This document shows, piece by piece, positions 45,972-54,371 of a stretch of DNA of 64,000 bases (the stretch's first letter is position 1; every line of letters begins with the position of its first letter). The stretch is from Desulfosarcina alkanivorans (GTDB lineage Bacteria; Desulfobacterota; Desulfobacteria; Desulfobacterales; Desulfosarcinaceae), in NCBI RefSeq assembly GCF_009688945.1, contig NZ_AP021874.1, positions 1,054,001-1,118,000 on the forward strand, read 5' to 3'. Under the pieces are notes generated by a model. It was not told the origin of the DNA and made no database searches. It saw nothing but the letters and a program-made list of their open reading frames with translations. Position numbers and translations under genes: made by a program.

Positions 45972-46613
45972 TCAGTGATTTGAGCGACACAGCAACATGG
46001 TCCATGGTATTGGGTTTCTCACTTCTATTACCTCGAAGTATTTCGCTACCAGTCGCACAAATCCATCCTTTGACCAGTGCTGAATATGCCCTGGTGTATT
46101 CCCCCAATCCCATAGGTATTTCCCTCGTGCTATATTGAGTCCGCGCCAGAGTGGTTCACGAGGCACACTCACAATCAGATGCCGATCAACCACTCGCTGG
46201 AGTGCCTGTAGACCGGCCTCAGGTTGTTCTAAGTGTTCGATAACTTCGCAACAGACAACAAGATCAGAGCTGTCTCTCCCTGACTCCAAATCATAAATGC
46301 TACGAATATTAAACAACGAAGCGGACAAACCACGTTTCGTTGCATTTGTACGGGCAATTTTAATGACATGGGAAGAGAAATCACATCCCCGTGTGACCAA
46401 GCCCTGCTCTCTCCAACGCAGCACCCAATAGCCCTCACCGCAACCGATTTCATGTATTTCGGTGGGGGAGACCTTGGCGACAAGTTCGGATAATGCCGAT
46501 TCAAATCCTTCCATAATCATTTTTACGATCGGATTCTTCGAGCTGTATTTGTCATACGTATTACCGACGATGATCCCGTTTTCTTTGGTTCCGCCTGAAA
46601 TTTTCAAATTCAT
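45972..46613 (-). CDS. Class I SAM-dependent methyltransferase
   Basis: The predicted 213-residue protein starts at the ATG at 46613, 10 bp after the upstream GT2 stop. It has the SAM-binding motif EIHEIGCGEGYWVLRW (motif I) and the post-motif VVCCEVIEHLEQP. Its C-terminus is short. The target is likely a sugar hydroxyl or a lipid-linked intermediate. An apparent extension to 46748 is inside the upstream gene. Confidence 0.85.
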   Translation of the reverse strand: MNLKISGGTKENGIIVGNTYDKYSSKNPIVKMIMEGFESALSELVAKVSPTEIHEIGCGEGYWVLRWREQGLVTRGCDFSSHVIKIARTNATKRGLSASLFNIRSIYDLESGRDSSDLVVCCEVIEHLEQPEAGLQALQRVVDRHLIVSVPREPLWRGLNIARGKYLWDWGNTPGHIQHWSKDGFVRLVAKYFEVIEVRNPIPWTMLLCRSNH

Positions 46614-46623
46614 GAGTGGTCCT

Positions 46624-47652
46624 TTAAGAAGTGAGATTTGATTCGCTCCTCTCAATACCACCGATCGATAATCGTAGAAAGTCACATTTACGATTCTCAG
46701 AATCAAGATTGTTGTTGTGAAATCGTACTGCCGTCTTGACTCGAACATCCTCGATCAATTTGCGATTCGCCGCTAATAAATCAGCAACAAAGGCGATCAA
46801 TATAGTCTGGAAGCCCATTCCCATCAATAAAGCAGCCAGGATAAGCGACTGTATATGCCCCTCGCCTTCACCACCAAAGTATTTCCACAAAAAACGTAAT
46901 CCGATCAGGAAACCCGCACTTGAAAGCACGGCACCGATAGTACCGAAAAAACGAAACGGTCGGTAGATGATAAAAATTCGGATGATGGTGACAATACTCC
47001 GTTTGATATATGATGGTATACTTTTCATCAACCGGGATGGGCGCAAGTCTTCATTGACCCTGATAGGGACAGAGGTGATCGCCATGTTTTTCTGTCCTGC
47101 TTGTATTATTGTTTCCAATGTATAAGTGTAGTCGTTGAAAACCATGATCCTCTGTGCAGCGGAACGGCTGATAGCTCTAAAACCGCTGGTTGCATCTGGT
47201 GTGTTTGTCTTGCTTGCCAACCGAACGACCAAACTCCCGAGCTTTTGCAGCAGTTTCTTGATCGATGAGAAATGTTCGATGGTTTCGATAGGCCTGGCAC
47301 CAACAACGATGTCTGCGCTCTGCGCGAGGATGGGTGTGACCAGTGATGGAATATCGTCGGCGTTGTACTGATTATCGGCGTCTGTATTAACAATCACATC
47401 AGCTCCGAGGCACAAGCATGTATCCAATCCGGTCATAAAAGCATGCGCCAAGCCCCGGTTGTGAGTGTGACGCACCACATGGTCCACACCATTTTCCTGT
47501 GCAATGCGCACGGTGTCATCTATGCTACCGTCATCGATAACGAGCCATTCGACGATATCGAAAGGGGGAATTTTCCGCGGTAAAGCAGCCAATGCGATCG
47601 ATAAAGTCCCCGCTTCATTGTAACAAGGAATCTGAATGATTAGTTTCAACAT
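46624..47652 (-). CDS. Polyprenyl-phosphate glycosyltransferase (DPM1/GtrB-like GT2)
   Basis: The 342-residue protein has a GT-A domain (IIQIPCYNEAGTLSIALAAL, WLVIDDGSIDD, VNTDADNQYNADD as the DxD site, and ATSGFRAISR). Two C-terminal hydrophobic helices follow (about residues 232-290), as in dolichyl- or undecaprenyl-phosphate sugar synthases. It would load a sugar on undecaprenyl phosphate for GT-C enzymes at the outer face. A good Shine-Dalgarno (GGAG, 5 nt) precedes the ATG. IS4 copy 3 is inserted about 40 bp upstream. Confidence 0.88.
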   Translation of the reverse strand: MLKLIIQIPCYNEAGTLSIALAALPRKIPPFDIVEWLVIDDGSIDDTVRIAQENGVDHVVRHTHNRGLAHAFMTGLDTCLCLGADVIVNTDADNQYNADDIPSLVTPILAQSADIVVGARPIETIEHFSSIKKLLQKLGSLVVRLASKTNTPDATSGFRAISRSAAQRIMVFNDYTYTLETIIQAGQKNMAITSVPIRVNEDLRPSRLMKSIPSYIKRSIVTIIRIFIIYRPFRFFGTIGAVLSSAGFLIGLRFLWKYFGGEGEGHIQSLILAALLMGMGFQTILIAFVADLLAANRKLIEDVRVKTAVRFHNNNLDSENRKCDFLRLSIGGIERSESNLTS

Positions 47653-48150
47653 ATACTCCTAATTGTCTTCTTTTTAGAAAATATCCGCATGCACACTTGT
47701 TCAAAAACAGATTTGAATGGAAGTAGTTCGATGAGCACTTGAAAAAAAGCCTCCCAGCAAGGCATGGTTTAATCGCCAAAAGAAACCGTTAGCCAAACAA
47801 AGGAGGCAAAAAGATGGTACGCTATGCAAGCTTGTTCAGTCAACTGGTTGCTTTGTTTCATCGAGGTCACTTTTTCAATCTGGTTTTCCGCCATCAAGCC
47901 GAGCGGTACGCCAAAGGCTTCGGCAGTTGGGATCATTTTGTAGCCATGCTTTTCTGTCAACTCGCTCAAGCAAAGAGATCTTTGCACAACCTATGGAAAT
48001 TTAGGCATCAGATCTATCCGCCGCACCCACCGGTTGTGCCTCTAGTTCATTTTAACTCAATATATCAGTGTGTTATCGTATTTTACGCTTGCTTTTTATT
48101 GTAGCCTGTGATACATATCTTTCAATATTACAAATACTTGGAGGATATTC

Positions 48151-49218
48151 ATGGGCTACAAATAAATGAGCAACTCCCTCGGATTCGCTGACCTGGCACT
48201 CGCAAGCTCACTCAAACATAACCGCAGCCTAAAACTGATGCACACGCTCAATGACCCCATCGAGTGGAAGCGCGTTGAACAGATCCTTATAGCTCATTAT
48301 ACCGTGGGCACCAGCGGTGAAGGTGCTGACGCCTATCCCCCGCTGCTTCTATTCAAATGCATGCTCCTTCAAAAATGGCTCCGGATCAACTCCGATCCCG
48401 AACTCGAAAACCAGATCAATGACCGGCTGTCGTTTAAAAAGTTTCTGGGGCTCTCCTTTGATCGGCCCTCCCCCGATCATTCCACCTTTTCCCGATTCAG
48501 ATCCCGGCTGTCAAAAAATGCCATGGATCAGATCAACTCTGAAATCCTGCGCCAGTTCGAAACCAAGGGACTGACCATCAATGAAGGCATCGCCGTCAAC
48601 GCCAGACTCGTAAAATCCGCCAGCAGGCCCATCAGCAAAAAAGAAATTGATGAACTCAAGAAAAAACGGGCCACACCACAAGGTAAACTCGATAAAAACG
48701 GCAAACCCAAAAAATTCTGCAGGGACCTAGATTCAAACTGGGTCATCTAAAACGATATTCCCCACTATATCCTCAAAGAACATGCCTCCGTGGACACCAA
48801 CCACGGCTTCATTCTGGCAACCACCCTGTCCGAGGCTTCGGTCAACGACACCAACTATCTCGATTACTGCACCGTGTTCAACAAACATAACAAAACGCCC
48901 ATCAAAAAGGTCTATGCCGATAAGGGATATGCCGGGAAACCCAACCGTGACTTTCTGGCCGGAAACAAAATTGCCGATGGCATCATGCGAAAGGACTCAA
49001 CCACGGCAAAGCTCACGGATCTTGAAATCCAACGCAACAAGAAGATCTCCAAGGTTCGCTACATTGTCGAACAATACTTCGGAATCAGTCATCTGAAGGA
49101 TAACGCCCAACGGGCCCGGTTCCCGTAAATCGATAAAAACCGACTGGATGGCTGGTATCGACAGGCGGCCTACAATATTCAAAAGGGGCTTAAAATCCTG
49201 AAACTGGCCACCGTGTAG
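48151..49218 (+). pseudogene. IS5-family transposase with three in-frame TAA codons
   Basis: The frame is open from ATG 48151 (GGAGG 7 nt upstream) to TAG 49216-49218, about 355 codons, apart from TAA at 48163, 48748 and 49126. Recognisable parts are LNDPIEWKRVEQILIAHYTV, LSFKKFLGLSFDRPSPDHST (N-terminal DUF772-like), the SVDTNHGFILATTL and KVYADKGYAGKPN blocks (catalytic Asp residues), and RYIVEQYFGISHLKDNAQRA (Glu). CAA (Gln) would fit at the first two stops by a single C-to-T change. It cannot make an active protein. Confidence 0.8.
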
Positions 49219-49412
49219 GTGGATCGGTGCGCCCGGAAGATCATTTCTGGGTTAAGCACCTTGAGATCAGCCCTCAAAAGGGCTCAATGGGCGGCCTGAT
49301 AGTGACATATCTCCTGATTTTGATCGTTGCGGTTGCTATCTTCTCCTCGCCGCTTTCGAAAAAATTAATCGGCCATATAAAATGAGAGGGGGATCCTGAT
49401 CTTCAAACCTCT
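49219..49412 (+). other. Unexplained segment between the IS5-type gene and the IS4 right arm
   Basis: About 190 bp with no similarity to the other IS4 copies. One short plus-strand frame, from ATG at about 49288, encodes MGGLIVTYLLILIVAVAIFS followed by SPLSKKLIGHIK and a stop. It would be a 32-residue peptide with one membrane helix, and there is no clear Shine-Dalgarno. It may be the 3' part of the IS5 element or captured host DNA. Confidence 0.3.
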
Positions 49413-49945
49413 CGCGCTGTATATCCAGATTTGTACAGCATTGATCGCCATGCTGCTAATCAAGTACCTGAAGTTTAAGTCCCGATTCAATTGGTCGTTG
49501 TCAAATCTGGTGGCTTTTCTCAGATGGAATCTTTTTACTTACAGGAATTTATGGGAGTGGATTGATAGACCCTTTGATGTCCTCCCCGTAAAGGCTGAGC
49601 CTGTCCAATATCTGCTTCCGTTTAAGGGAATTGGACAGCACCAATTGAAAACGGAAACCTGATCCTGAAATTTGGGTCCTTGGTAACTTAAACGATTGAA
49701 ATATCAAAGAGTGATTTCGGAAATCTGATTATCTTGGACAGCTTTGATCCGCATGAAACAATTGGATCATGAAAGCTTCCTGCCAAAATACTGCCCACCA
49801 AACAAAGAAAAAATAAAATACGAATCCAGTTTGAGCTTTCGCAACAGCTATAAAAATTTACCCAAGAATAAGGTCATGGTTCGAAAACTATAAAAAATAT
49901 CGTTCCTGTCTGGAAATGCATTTTTTGTATTCATCGATAGTGACC

Positions 49946-50791
49946 CTATTTCAGCATTTGACTTAACAATTTTATGGATATATTATGATTCCAAAAGAAT
50001 GAAGCCCACATGGTTAAAAAACCCAAAAGAATAGTCTTTTGAATCAAGCGTTGTTTAGGGAAATACTCTTGTACCACCACATGTGCATAATTAATCAACC
50101 ATCGATTCGGCACCCTGCCAAACAACAACTTAAACATATCGTTTATTTCCTTGTGCACCTTCAAACACGAACCCAATGTTTTATTATCAGCGTATAGTCT
50201 GGAGCCAGCAAGTTTTTCTGAGAGATAGCCAAAATGCACACCAGCATTACCAAGTCGCAACCAATATTCATAATCCATACAATAGGTTAACGACTCATTA
50301 AACAACCCGTTTGTTTCCAGTACGCGACGACGTAAGAACAGGGCCGGCTGGCAAATGTAGCAGGTTTCTTTCAGACGCTCAAAGTCCCAAGGTTCTGTCG
50401 GATAGTTTTCGAAGGCGTTGTCATCAAGGTCGATATGGTCGGCCATGCCATAGACCACGTCAATTCTTGGGTGGGCGCTAAAGTAGGCAGCTACTGCAGC
50501 TATAGCACCGGGGTAGTAGATATCATCAGAATTCAGCCAGCCAATAATCTCCCCTTCAGTCGCGCAGATCCCTTTATTGACCGCATTAGTTTGGCCCTCA
50601 TCTTTTTCTGATACCCAGCGTACCGCTGGAATAAACTGCTTAAGAATTTCAATGGTTCCATCTGTGCTACCGCCATCGTATACCACATGTTCAATTTCAG
50701 CGCCTGTTTGGCTTGCCACGCTTTGCAACGTACGCTCGATGAACTTTCCCTGATTATACGAAGGAGTAATGATGCTGAACTTCATTAACAT
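49946..50791 (-). CDS. Family 2 glycosyltransferase
   Basis: The 281-residue GT-A enzyme has FSIITPSYNQGKFIERTLQS, VVYDGGSTDGTIE, the GQTNAVNKG acceptor-loop motif and the metal-binding WLNSDDIYYP. The C-terminal part is hydrophobic. It resembles WcaA/rhamnosyltransferase-type enzymes. It is the last gene of the right-hand string read toward IS4 copy 3. The 190 bp between it and the IS shows nothing recognisable. Confidence 0.9.
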   Translation of the reverse strand: MLMKFSIITPSYNQGKFIERTLQSVASQTGAEIEHVVYDGGSTDGTIEILKQFIPAVRWVSEKDEGQTNAVNKGICATEGEIIGWLNSDDIYYPGAIAAVAAYFSAHPRIDVVYGMADHIDLDDNAFENYPTEPWDFERLKETCYICQPALFLRRRVLETNGLFNESLTYCMDYEYWLRLGNAGVHFGYLSEKLAGSRLYADNKTLGSCLKVHKEINDMFKLLFGRVPNRWLINYAHVVVQEYFPKQRLIQKTILLGFLTMWASFFWNHNISIKLLSQMLK

Positions 50792-50864
50792 TTTCCATCA
50801 ATGCATGCAATATAAAGCTTTTTAACGCAATAAATGGCCAAAACTATTTTGAAGTTATTCAAGG

Positions 50865-52157
50865 TCAGGTGTTGAGATTACCGGATAGCACCGATATGAA
50901 AACACCCCAGTAATCAGAAGCCATAAGTTCAGTGTCGGAAAACAACTCTGATTGCCGGTAGCCATCCTCGACAAGTTGGTTCCGTAGTGCCTTATCGTTT
51001 ACCAAGGCAATCAATGCTTGGGCGATATCCAGCGGTCTTTTTGGGTCAAAAAATACGGCCGCACTACCTGCCACCTCAGGCAACGAAGTTACGTTGCTGC
51101 ATGCCACAGGCACTCCAACTGCCATAGCCTCAATGACCGGCAGACCGAAGCCTTCATATAATGAAGGAAATATCAATCCGCCGGCATTATTTAGCAATAT
51201 CGAAAATTCAAAGTTGTTTAAATAGCCAGCAAAGGCAACCCTATGTGCAAGGCTGAATGCCCCAACTGCATTCTGAATAAAATCTTTTCGTGCATTTGGT
51301 GCTCCGGTAAAAACCAATTTTATATCTTGCGGCAACCCTTGGGCACATGCCATCCCGAACGCCGTAATTAACATTTCATGGTTCTTGTGCTTCCAAAAAT
51401 TTGCCGGATAGAGCAAATAGCGCTGTGGAGAAACCTCCAGTCTTTTTAAAATCTCGGTATCAGCAGTTTCGGTTGAAGAAATACGCTGGGCCATTTTTGA
51501 GTGTATGGTTCTGATTTTGTTAGAAGCTAAATTACAATAGGCTATTGCGGAATTCCTCGAATAATCTGAAACCGCAACAAGCATGGTGGCTTTGCGGCAT
51601 GCATTCAAGAAAGTGCTTTTTCGATAAGCTACATCTTCTGGTTCAAAAAACTGGGGGTAGCCAGCGAATTGAAGATCATGTATGGTGCAAACTGTTGGAA
51701 CATTTCGATCGAAAAACGTTGGCGCCGTGAAAGGGCAAAAAAGTAGATCCGCGCCTATTTGCTGTAAAATTCGCCGCCTGCCAGCACGCTTGAGAAACCC
51801 GCTTACGATATAGGCACCTTGAGCCAATCGTCGCCTGAAAAAGCCTGGAAGCCGAGGCTTCAAGTTTGAATAAAAACCCTTGACATGGGTATGGCTGACT
51901 GCCGACCCGGGCGTCCCGAAGACCATCATTCGCCGTACGTTCTCGATGTCAAGATTAGCAAGTTCGTCGTGCGATGCCGCCTGGGTAAGCAGGATGAATT
52001 CAGCCTGAGGGGCGAGTCGGGCAAGACCGCGTATCAATTCAACCGCGAAGACTTTCGCCCCCCCATTCTCACCACCTGGGAGGATGGGGGTTATGTCGAT
52101 GACGACGGTTGGCGAAGCCAAATTCGTTCCAGATTTATAATCCAGGTTATCTTTCAA
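50865..52157 (-). CDS. Family 4 glycosyltransferase
   Basis: The 430-residue GT-B protein has VVIDITPILPGGENGGAKVF at the N-terminus, PANFWKHKNHEMLITAFG in the middle and FPSLYEGFGLPVIEAMAVG, followed by SNVTSLPEVAG. It belongs to the mannosyltransferase-B-like group seen in ABC-type O-antigen clusters. The start is a TTG whose last two bases overlap the stop of the upstream methyltransferase gene (TTGA). Confidence 0.9.
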   Translation of the reverse strand: MKDNLDYKSGTNLASPTVVIDITPILPGGENGGAKVFAVELIRGLARLAPQAEFILLTQAASHDELANLDIENVRRMMVFGTPGSAVSHTHVKGFYSNLKPRLPGFFRRRLAQGAYIVSGFLKRAGRRRILQQIGADLLFCPFTAPTFFDRNVPTVCTIHDLQFAGYPQFFEPEDVAYRKSTFLNACRKATMLVAVSDYSRNSAIAYCNLASNKIRTIHSKMAQRISSTETADTEILKRLEVSPQRYLLYPANFWKHKNHEMLITAFGMACAQGLPQDIKLVFTGAPNARKDFIQNAVGAFSLAHRVAFAGYLNNFEFSILLNNAGGLIFPSLYEGFGLPVIEAMAVGVPVACSNVTSLPEVAGSAAVFFDPKRPLDIAQALIALVNDKALRNQLVEDGYRQSELFSDTELMASDYWGVFISVLSGNLNT

Positions 52158-53047
52158 TGCTTGTAAAGTAATACTGACAAACCTTTGGTCATTAGTTCAT
52201 CTCTTGACAGTCCAGTTTTTTTAACAGCGGCAATTAATTGTTCCTCGTTTCGAACCTCGTCCAACAATGGAGCAATCCACTCGACTTGCATTGGACAATC
52301 ATATAGAGTTTTTTGTATTTCTTTGATGCCTTTTCGGTTAAGGACGTTGTCTTCGTATATCCATTCACAGGCTTCGTGAACACTAAGCGGCGCACCTTGA
52401 GGCCAGCAAGAGTTCAAGTATTCCATCATTTCGTTTTTTGACCACAATAAGTGGGCCCAATCAGGCACAAGCTTAGAAATCTTCCCTAAGTGGTGGAGAT
52501 GATGCCCATAGGAACATGTCCATATTGGTTCAAAACTGATAAGCGCAACCCCTTCTCGCCTGAGTACACGATGAAATTCAGATAAGGCAATGCCAAGATT
52601 ACCAATATGCTCAAACGTCGACATTGTGACAATTGCATCAAACTCATTGTCATTAAAAGACAATGATTCGGCATTCATATATGTCAACCTGCCATGACCC
52701 GTCTTTGTTTTTATTGCAAGGTCTTCACTAATATCCAGGCCGATGCCAACATAGTCTAAAACACCTAAAGCTAACGATTTTTCTAATGCATACCCATGGG
52801 GAGAAGCGCCAACATCAAGAACTCTGAGCCCTGACAAAGGTCGAATACTATTTAATGAATTGATTATTGAATGATTGTATTGGCGTATCGCGTCAAGCAT
52901 CTCAGAATTCGGTTGAGTTGCATTATAGGCATCAACGGTTTTAATATAAGCAACCAATTCAGGACAGTTCTCCGAGTTTGTGGTGCGGAGGAATAAATTA
53001 CGAAGTTTTGAGGTCCAAGTAATTGCTCTTGAGGATGTGTTATTCAT
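52154..53047 (-). CDS. SAM-dependent methyltransferase
   Basis: The 297-residue protein has a class I Rossmann fold: motif I GLRVLDVGASPHGYALEKSL, acidic end GIGLDIS, then DAIVTMSTFEHIGN and EFHRVLRREGVALISFEP. A long C-terminal part (about residues 190-297) contains a Trp/His-rich stretch and LSRDELMTKGLSVLLYKH. The substrate is not predictable; an O-methylated sugar in the O-antigen is likely from context. It is 10 bp after the GT2 gene. Confidence 0.85.
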   Translation of the reverse strand: MNNTSSRAITWTSKLRNLFLRTTNSENCPELVAYIKTVDAYNATQPNSEMLDAIRQYNHSIINSLNSIRPLSGLRVLDVGASPHGYALEKSLALGVLDYVGIGLDISEDLAIKTKTGHGRLTYMNAESLSFNDNEFDAIVTMSTFEHIGNLGIALSEFHRVLRREGVALISFEPIWTCSYGHHLHHLGKISKLVPDWAHLLWSKNEMMEYLNSCWPQGAPLSVHEACEWIYEDNVLNRKGIKEIQKTLYDCPMQVEWIAPLLDEVRNEEQLIAAVKKTGLSRDELMTKGLSVLLYKH

Positions 53048-53057
53048 AAGAGTACCA

Positions 53058-54368
53058 TTAATTTTTATCGATCTCCACGCTGCCTAACCGCAGTGACAGT
53101 TTGCGTTCGTCCTCCCCTCCGAATAAATCGAAAGGCACGAAACAGGAATTGGTTCTAAGTTCCAACGATATCATTTGGCCCCGGTAGGGCGCCACATCGG
53201 CAGATAGAGAAAAGTCGGCCGCTTCAGTGATCCTCTTTGATTCAGCCAGTGTGCCGTTTATGAATAGTTGAACTTTTATTTTTCGATGGGTTGGTTGAGG
53301 GTAATGTGTGGCAGTAACCACTACCCTTTTCCCATCTTCTAAAACTGAAATCTGTTCGCGATATATCGGTCCGATCCAGTCGTCAGCATAGCGACCGGAA
53401 AAGCCTTCATCGATCACTGCAAGCCGTTCGAATAACCTTACTCCCTTTGCTGTTAACCAGCCATAGAAAAGTCGATCCCGCGCCATCCGTGGCGAGGCGA
53501 TGAGGGTCGCAGAAAACTGAGCAGCAGCGGCAAGGTATCGCCGGTTGGTGAATGCGGTTTCCGCGCGACGGGCATGATGGCGAGCACGCTCGTGCAGTTG
53601 TCGATTGTGCAGCCAGTATGAAAACTCACAGCGCCATCGCAATGGCGACAACCATGTCCCCCAGTGTTTCCGACTGACCTTGATCGAAAGTTCGAGCACC
53701 TCAGCCTCGGTCCGTTGCGATGATTTGGAGTTATCGTGCATGCGATAGGTGCTGAATACCTCATCAACACAGTGAAAGGAGTAGTGCCGGCTGAAGCGGC
53801 AGAACAAATCGTAATCAAGGGCATGATGTTCATCGACATCAAGACCACCGCAACGTTCCCATACAGCGCGGTGCCAAAAAACCGACGGCTGAGGAATGGT
53901 ATTGTAACCACGTTTCCAGATTGCCAAAAGGTCGAAATGGCTCACATATTCGGCGGGATGTTCGATGCCAACGTAACGCGAGCCTTCGCCGGTAAACACA
54001 CACCGCCCCATAATCACATGGCAACCTCTGGCCGCATCAATCTCTACGGCAACACGATGAAGAATTCGCGGGAAATACGTATCGTCAGAATTCAGAAAAG
54101 CCATTATTTCGCCGCTGGCTCGCACAAACCCCCGATTCAGGGCATCGGCCTGGCCTGAATCCTTTTCTACAAACAATTGAAAAATCGCCGGAAATCGGCG
54201 AACAAAGTTTTCTGCTATGACTATCGAACCGTCAGTGGAGCCACCATCCTGGATGATCACCTCCAAGGATGGGTAATCCTGATCGACAATGCTCTGAAGA
54301 GTTTCTGTCAGGTATTGGGCTTGGTTAAACGAAGGTACAACAATCGATATGGTGGGCAATGGCTTCAT
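53058..54368 (-). CDS. Family 2 glycosyltransferase with extra C-terminal beta-rich domain
   Basis: The 436-residue protein has a GT-A domain in residues 1 to about 230 (ISIVVPSFNQAQYLTETLQS, VIIQDGGSTDGS, FLNSDDTYFP, DALNRGF). A helical linker follows, and then a beta-rich domain in the last 100 residues (RVVVTATHYPQPTHRKIKVQ, RGQMISLELRTNSCFVPFDL). Such added domains in O-antigen enzymes often bind glycan. It lies 4 bp after the double GT4 gene. Confidence 0.88.
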   Translation of the reverse strand: MKPLPTISIVVPSFNQAQYLTETLQSIVDQDYPSLEVIIQDGGSTDGSIVIAENFVRRFPAIFQLFVEKDSGQADALNRGFVRASGEIMAFLNSDDTYFPRILHRVAVEIDAARGCHVIMGRCVFTGEGSRYVGIEHPAEYVSHFDLLAIWKRGYNTIPQPSVFWHRAVWERCGGLDVDEHHALDYDLFCRFSRHYSFHCVDEVFSTYRMHDNSKSSQRTEAEVLELSIKVSRKHWGTWLSPLRWRCEFSYWLHNRQLHERARHHARRAETAFTNRRYLAAAAQFSATLIASPRMARDRLFYGWLTAKGVRLFERLAVIDEGFSGRYADDWIGPIYREQISVLEDGKRVVVTATHYPQPTHRKIKVQLFINGTLAESKRITEAADFSLSADVAPYRGQMISLELRTNSCFVPFDLFGGEDERKLSLRLGSVEIDKN

Positions 54369-54371
54369 AAT

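Larger units (their letters stand above)
47692..49746 (+). mobile_element. IS4-family element, copy 3, carrying a dead IS5-type element
   Basis: Outer ends match copies 1 and 2: 47692-47977 equals the first 286 bp and 49413-49746 the last 334 bp. The 9-bp duplication ATCCGCATG flanks it (47683-47691 and 49747-49755). The central 635 bp of the other copies is replaced by 1435 bp (47978-49412), which contains an IS5-family transposase gene. The first transposase frame starts at 47814 (MVRYASLFSQLVALFHRGHF) and is cut after residue 54. The outer duplication shows that the element entered as an IS4 unit and was altered before or after. Confidence 0.85.
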
